A stretch of DNA of 9,670 bases, taken from the NCBI GenBank assembly GCA_001798105.1, contig MGRI01000055.1, positions 15,949 through 25,618 on the forward strand, written 5' to 3'. Positions within the stretch are counted from its first letter, which is position 1, and every line of letters starts with the position of its first letter. Below are positions 6,710 to 9,670 of the stretch, one piece after another. The translations under genes were made by a program, and so were the position numbers. The notes beneath the pieces are model-generated. The model was given only the letters and a program-made list of their open reading frames with translations, ran no database searches and was not told where the DNA came from. This DNA comes from Deltaproteobacteria bacterium RIFCSPHIGHO2_02_FULL_40_11 (GTDB lineage: Bacteria > Bdellovibrionota > JACOXK01 > 2-02-FULL-40-11).

Positions 6710-7294
6710 AAAATCGAGCGCAACAAAAAACACTTCTTTGCTTTCTTTGCGTGTACTTTTTGGGACGCACACATAGTTTTTTGAAAAATATTTTTTAACC
6801 TCTTGACGAAAGGTTTGGAAATCCTGACTCTGAAAAAACTTACACACAAAATTTCCACCCGGTTTCAAATATTGAACAGCAATGCCTAAGGCCAATTCAC
6901 ATAATTCTAAAGAAGCGGCTTGATCTGCAAAACGAATGCCTGTGGTTTTCGGCGCCATGTCAGAAAGAACATGATCAAATTTTGGATTGAAATGATACTG
7001 GGACAAGATTGCATCTAACCCAAGGTCATTCACATCTCCTTCTAAAAAAACCACATTGGGTAAGTTCAAAGAAACGGGTTTTAAATCGATGGCTAAAACT
7101 TTCCCCAAAGAACCGATTTTCTTGGAAGCATATTGCGACCAAGACCCCGGAGCCGCTCCCAGATCTAAAACGTGATGGCCGGATTTTAGAAGTCTGTATT
7201 TTTGATCAATTTCTTCCAACTTAAACACAGACCGCGCAGCATAGTTTTGTGCCTTTGCTTTGTGAAAATAATGATCTTTAACTTTATAGGACAT
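6698..7294 (-). CDS. rlmE: 23S rRNA 2'-O-ribose uridine-2552 methyltransferase RlmE (FtsJ/RrmJ)
   Basis: SAM-dependent methyltransferase that 2'-O-methylates U2552 in the 23S rRNA A-loop during late assembly of the large subunit. From the ATG at 7294 it has 198 residues, near the usual ~200. It begins [21 protein letters not shown], typical of the family, and carries the SAM site [13 protein letters not shown] (42-54). The catalytic K-D-K-E set is complete: Lys25, Asp112 in SDMAPKTTG, Lys152 in VCKFF and Glu187 in SKEVFF, with spacings of 40 and 35 residues that equal those of the E. coli enzyme. Earlier in-frame starts exist (ATG at 7318 and others up to TTG 7342) but add residues not typical of the family. 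It is divergent from truA over 76 bp and overlaps the acs 3' end by 12 bp. Confidence 0.94.
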   Translation of the reverse strand: MSYKVKDHYFHKAKAQNYAARSVFKLEEIDQKYRLLKSGHHVLDLGAAPGSWSQYASKKIGSLGKVLAIDLKPVSLNLPNVVFLEGDVNDLGLDAILSQYHFNPKFDHVLSDMAPKTTGIRFADQAASLELCELALGIAVQYLKPGGNFVCKFFQSQDFQTFRQEVKKYFSKNYVCVPKSTRKESKEVFFVALDFLGH

Positions 7295-7326
7295 TTCCAG
7301 AGGACGTACCATAGACATGCTCAAAA

Positions 7327-7364
7327 GTCCACGCTTGGACAAATTCCCTTGGGTGTGACACTAT
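7327..7364 (+). promoter_or_regulatory. Candidate truA promoter with overlapping inverted repeat
   Basis: TTGGAC (7335-7340), 18-nt spacer, CACTAT (7359-7364), then 6 nt to the truA ATG. The -35 overlaps an inverted repeat GTCCA (7327-7331)/TGGAC (7336-7340). No Shine-Dalgarno precedes the ATG. The -10 is weak (matches A2, A5, T6 only), so confidence is low. Confidence 0.25.
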
Positions 7365-7370
7365 CCCTTT

Positions 7371-8102
7371 ATGAAAATTAAGTTAATCATAAGCTATGAC
7401 GGAACACGATTTTCAGGCTGGCAGCGAATCCCTGGAAAATTGACACTTCAAGAAAAAGTGGAAGACGCGTTGTTTAAGATTTTTAGACACAAAGTAACGG
7501 CGTATGGAGCTTCTCGCACCGATGCAGGTGTTCATGCAGAAGGGCAAGTGGCGCATTTTATACCCCTGCAAACCCATAAAAAGATAAACATGGTCCATTC
7601 GATGAATCGCGAACTTCCAGAAGATATTAGAATTCTTGCTGCGGAAGTGGTTCCGGATTCATTTCATGCAAGAGAGAGTGCGAAGTCGAAAAATTATACT
7701 TACAACATTTTAAATACTGAAAAACCCATCAAAAAATATCATTCTACTTCTTGGTGGAGATCTGAAACCTTTGATGTCAATCGAATGAATGAAGCGTGCC
7801 AATTTATTATTGGCGAGCATGATTTTACGTCGTTTCAGTCAAGTGGAAGTGTGACTTCGTCGACGATGAGAACCATTTTAGAGGCATCATGGGAACAGCA
7901 AGATTTATTTTTAAACTTTAACATTCACGGCACGGGTTTTTTAAAATACATGATTCGCAATTTAGTGGGAACTTTGTGTTGGGTAGGAATAGGAAAAATA
8001 AGCCCTGATGATTTCAAAAAAATCTTAGATAAAAAAAATAGATCTTTTGCTGGGCAAACGGCTCCGGCGAGTGGGTTGTCTCTCATAAAGGTGAATTACT
8101 AG
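7371..8102 (+). CDS. truA: tRNA pseudouridine(38-40) synthase TruA
   Basis: Cytoplasmic enzyme that isomerises uridines 38-40 in the anticodon stem-loop of tRNAs. It has 243 residues, near the typical 240-270. The catalytic aspartate is Asp51 in GASRTDAGVHAEGQ (46-59). Other family motifs are ISYDGTRFSGWQ (7-18), the KNYTYNI block (107-113), GEHDFTSFQ (148-156), GTGFLKYMIRNLVGTL (187-202) and GQTAPASGLSL (228-238). The ATG at 7371 matches the usual TruA N-terminus (MKIKLIISYDG). It is divergent from rlmE and converges on the S8 peptidase gene with 32 bp between stops; no hairpin with a T-run was seen there. Confidence 0.95.
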   Translation: MKIKLIISYDGTRFSGWQRIPGKLTLQEKVEDALFKIFRHKVTAYGASRTDAGVHAEGQVAHFIPLQTHKKINMVHSMNRELPEDIRILAAEVVPDSFHARESAKSKNYTYNILNTEKPIKKYHSTSWWRSETFDVNRMNEACQFIIGEHDFTSFQSSGSVTSSTMRTILEASWEQQDLFLNFNIHGTGFLKYMIRNLVGTLCWVGIGKISPDDFKKILDKKNRSFAGQTAPASGLSLIKVNY

Positions 8103-8134
8103 TACCCACGTTATCTCAGTGCCCTCTCTCTGGC

Positions 8135-9403
8135 TCAAAACTGAACATTCACCAAAGGCTCAGGGAAGCCATCGACATCTCCCGAAAAACCATCAAGAGA
8201 ATTCTGAGGCGTTCCAAATTGAATAAGCCCCTGACGAACTGCTTCTACGCCTAAACCATCGAAAGGTTTTCCAAATCGCACCACATAAAGTGCCGCTGCA
8301 CCTGCAACATGGGGGCTGGCCATACTGGTTCCACTTTTTTTGCCATAGAGTCCTCCCGGAAGTGTTGAAAAAATATCAACCCCCGGAGCAGCCAAATCCA
8401 CACTGCTTCCAAAATTACTAAAGGTCGCAATCGTATCATCCACCCCATAACTTGTAGGAACGCCAAAACCACCAGACATCCCGTCACTATCGGCCATTGC
8501 AGAAACAGTCATAACTTCTGGATAAGACGCAGGCGCAAAACTTTGCGCATCTTTGGAATCATTTCCAGCGGCTACAGCATAGACAATCCCTTTTGCAACA
8601 GACGCTTGAATGGCCTCTTGCACAGGACTGGGACCAGAAGAACTTTCTGTCCATCCCAAGCTCATATTGGCAACATCGATCACATCGAATCGCGCAGTCA
8701 CCCAATCAATCCCAGCAATGACATCAGATAAAAAACCACTCCCATTACTATCCAATACTCTGACAGCCCAAAGACGTGCCCCAGGCGCAACACCAACAAC
8801 GCCAATCGCATTATCTAGAGCGCCGATGGTGCCTGAAACATGTGTTCCATGACCATTTCCATCTTTAAAATTCGTGGCTCTTCCGGTAGAAAAATTAACA
8901 CCCCCTACCACATTTAAATCCGGATGACTTTTATCAATCCCAGTATCAAGAACTGCTACATCCACATCGACTCTTTGATCTTGCCAGTCAATCAAAGCTA
9001 AAGAACTAAACTGTGTATTGACACGATGAATCCCGAAAGGGAGCACTTGAGCCGGCTGTGTCGTTCCACCTTTTCCACCGCCCGGTTTTCCAGGGCCACT
9101 CACACGATCATTTCCGACGAGCGTCACACCCTGATCTTGCGAAACGTATTTCACATCTGGATCATTTTTAACCAAATCCAATTTATTGAAAGGAACCGTG
9201 GCAACACATCCCTTTAAAGCATGACGATAGATATGCCCTAACCCCAAACCATGTTGTGTGGCTAGGCGCTGCGCATTCAGATCGGGGCGCCCCACCCAAT
9301 CTTGAAAAACAACAATATAGCGATCGGCAACAGGCATCGCATACAAACTTTGCAGCACAATCAATAAACCTAAAAAACTAAATATTATAATTCTTTTCAT
9401 CAT
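8135..9403 (-). CDS. Secreted subtilisin-like serine peptidase (S8) with I9 propeptide
   Basis: A 422-residue exported zymogen. A signal peptide (MMKRIIIFSFLGLLIVLQSLYA) is followed by an inhibitor-I9-type propeptide at about 27-95 (RYIVVFQDWVG ... DPDVKYVSQDQ), a Gly/Pro-rich linker with GPGKPGGGKGG at 103-113, and a complete peptidase domain at about 120-400. The catalytic triad is Asp153 (AVLDTGID), His185 (GNGHGTHVSGT) and Ser360 (SGTSMASPHVAG), with the oxyanion Asn281 in VAAGND. It should be active after propeptide removal, most likely as a broad-specificity extracellular or periplasmic peptidase. No extra C-terminal domain follows the catalytic fold beyond a short Asp/Pro tail. The start is set by AGGAGG 5 nt before the ATG at 9403 (8 nt before a second ATG at 9400); the longer frame to 9460 adds a non-signal sequence. 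Confidence 0.95.
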   Translation of the reverse strand: MMKRIIIFSFLGLLIVLQSLYAMPVADRYIVVFQDWVGRPDLNAQRLATQHGLGLGHIYRHALKGCVATVPFNKLDLVKNDPDVKYVSQDQGVTLVGNDRVSGPGKPGGGKGGTTQPAQVLPFGIHRVNTQFSSLALIDWQDQRVDVDVAVLDTGIDKSHPDLNVVGGVNFSTGRATNFKDGNGHGTHVSGTIGALDNAIGVVGVAPGARLWAVRVLDSNGSGFLSDVIAGIDWVTARFDVIDVANMSLGWTESSSGPSPVQEAIQASVAKGIVYAVAAGNDSKDAQSFAPASYPEVMTVSAMADSDGMSGGFGVPTSYGVDDTIATFSNFGSSVDLAAPGVDIFSTLPGGLYGKKSGTSMASPHVAGAAALYVVRFGKPFDGLGVEAVRQGLIQFGTPQNSLDGFSGDVDGFPEPLVNVQF

Positions 9404-9408
9404 AGAGA

Positions 9409-9439
9409 CCTCCTGTGTGTCATGTGTATCATGGACACA
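9409..9439 (-). promoter_or_regulatory. Perfect Shine-Dalgarno preceded by a leader hairpin (S8 peptidase gene)
   Basis: On the minus strand AGGAGG (9414-9409) sits 5 nt before the start codon. Directly upstream is an inverted repeat: TGTGTCATG (9416-9424) against CATG plus ACACA (9430-9433, 9435-9439), a 9-bp stem with one bulged base and a 5-nt loop. In the mRNA it ends one base from the Shine-Dalgarno. It may be a translation-modulating or stabilising leader structure, or a DNA operator. A possible -10 box TATGAT lies upstream on the minus strand at 9496-9491 without a convincing -35. Confidence 0.5.
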
Positions 9440-9580
9440 GCAGAGCAAATCCCATACCAAAAGAACAAAAAAAGAAATCAGAAATAGTGAATCATATTTA
9501 GAGGTTAGCGCTGCTTATAAAACGCACATTTTAAAACAGCGTAGAAATTGAAAACATAAAATGAATTTTTTACCGCATTT

Positions 9581-9628
9581 GGTTTGATGCAAACGCTCTC
9601 AAAGGTCGCGTTTGCTCATCCTAAAGCC
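9581..9628. other. Long imperfect hairpin in the terminal intergenic region
   Basis: The core is a perfect 8-bp inverted repeat, GCAAACGC (9589-9596) and GCGTTTGC (9608-9615), with an 11-nt loop. Pairing continues past a 2-nt bulge (GAT 9586-9588 with ATC 9618-9620) and past a 3-nt bulge (GGTTT 9581-9585 with AAGCC 9624-9628, one G-U pair), giving about 16 paired positions. No ORF of useful length covers it. With the terminator-like hairpin just to its right it could be part of a small RNA or a leader/trailer. I matched it to no known riboswitch by eye. The rest of 9440-9580 shows nothing beyond AT-rich sequence. Confidence 0.45.
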
Positions 9629-9637
9629 GCCACAAAT

Positions 9638-9668
9638 AAAAAAGCGAACCTTTCAGGTCCGCATTTTT
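9638..9668. terminator. Bidirectional intrinsic terminator-like hairpin
   Basis: GCGAACC (9644-9650), loop TTTCA, GGTCCGC (9656-9662), flanked by A6 on the left (9638-9643) and T5 on the right (9664-9668). On the minus strand the stem is fully paired with one G-U and is followed by T6, so it best ends a minus-strand transcript entering from beyond the window; on the plus strand one A-C mismatch weakens it. Confidence 0.6.
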
Positions 9669-9670
9669 AT

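Noticed and set aside
8251..8852. Open frames of 62-80 codons on both strands within the S8 gene
   Set aside because: Fully within a complete catalytic domain with all triad motifs; shadows.
9404..9460. N-terminal extension of the S8 peptidase to a start at 9460
   Set aside because: The extension spans the AGGAGG and leader hairpin, would bury the signal peptide 20 residues inside, and is unneeded given the well-placed ATG at 9403.
9440..9670. Known riboswitch or tRNA in the right-hand intergenic region
   Set aside because: No cloverleaf, and no match by eye to TPP, c-di-GMP, fluoride, glycine or SAM riboswitch cores.

Overview
This window comes from the chromosome of a moderately AT-rich Gram-negative bacterium. 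The support is a RimK/RimB pair, Sec-type signal peptides on about half the proteins, and housekeeping genes of proteobacterial type (acs, rlmE, truA). The exact lineage cannot be read from the sequence. The mix of secreted peptidases, a secreted EEP-fold enzyme and unrecognised secreted proteins would suit a deltaproteobacterial or Bdellovibrionota-like genome, but that is a guess. No phage, IS, CRISPR, rRNA or tRNA was seen.

Layout. Positions 1-856 (minus) hold a two-gene operon: rimB-type retropepsin-like protein, then rimK (ribosomal protein S6 glutamate ligase, cut by the window edge), joined by an ATGA overlap. Positions 839-1708 (plus) hold a secreted protein of unknown function that overlaps its neighbours at both ends. 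Positions 1694-3481 (minus) hold a secreted protein built from two copies of a Cys-containing domain and, downstream, a small S41 (C-terminal processing type) peptidase that appears to lack its PDZ domain; a pair of hairpins lies between them. A 151-bp divergent region follows. Positions 3633-6709 (plus) hold a secreted endonuclease/exonuclease/phosphatase-fold enzyme and acetyl-CoA synthetase. Then comes a divergent RNA-modification pair: rlmE (minus, convergent overlap with acs) and truA (plus). Positions 8135-9403 (minus) hold a subtilisin-like S8 peptidase with its I9 propeptide. The last 267 bp are intergenic and contain a hairpin-SD leader, a long imperfect hairpin and a terminator-like hairpin.

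Gene cooperation. RimB and RimK act together on ribosomal protein S6. RlmE and TruA both modify translation-apparatus RNA (23S rRNA and tRNA). The secreted proteins share an export route but show no evident single pathway. Acs is a stand-alone carbon-entry enzyme. Genes are tightly packed, with two convergent 3' overlaps and one divergent 5' overlap.

The most notable signals are: (1) several genes without a Shine-Dalgarno sequence whose candidate -10 boxes end only 6-7 nt before the start codon, suggesting leaderless mRNAs, while two secreted-protein genes have perfect AGGAGG sites each preceded by a hairpin; (2) the PDZ-less S41 peptidase; (3) the internally duplicated two-Cys domain protein; (4) the twin-hairpin intergenic element. 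I see no convincing large undescribed multi-gene system here.
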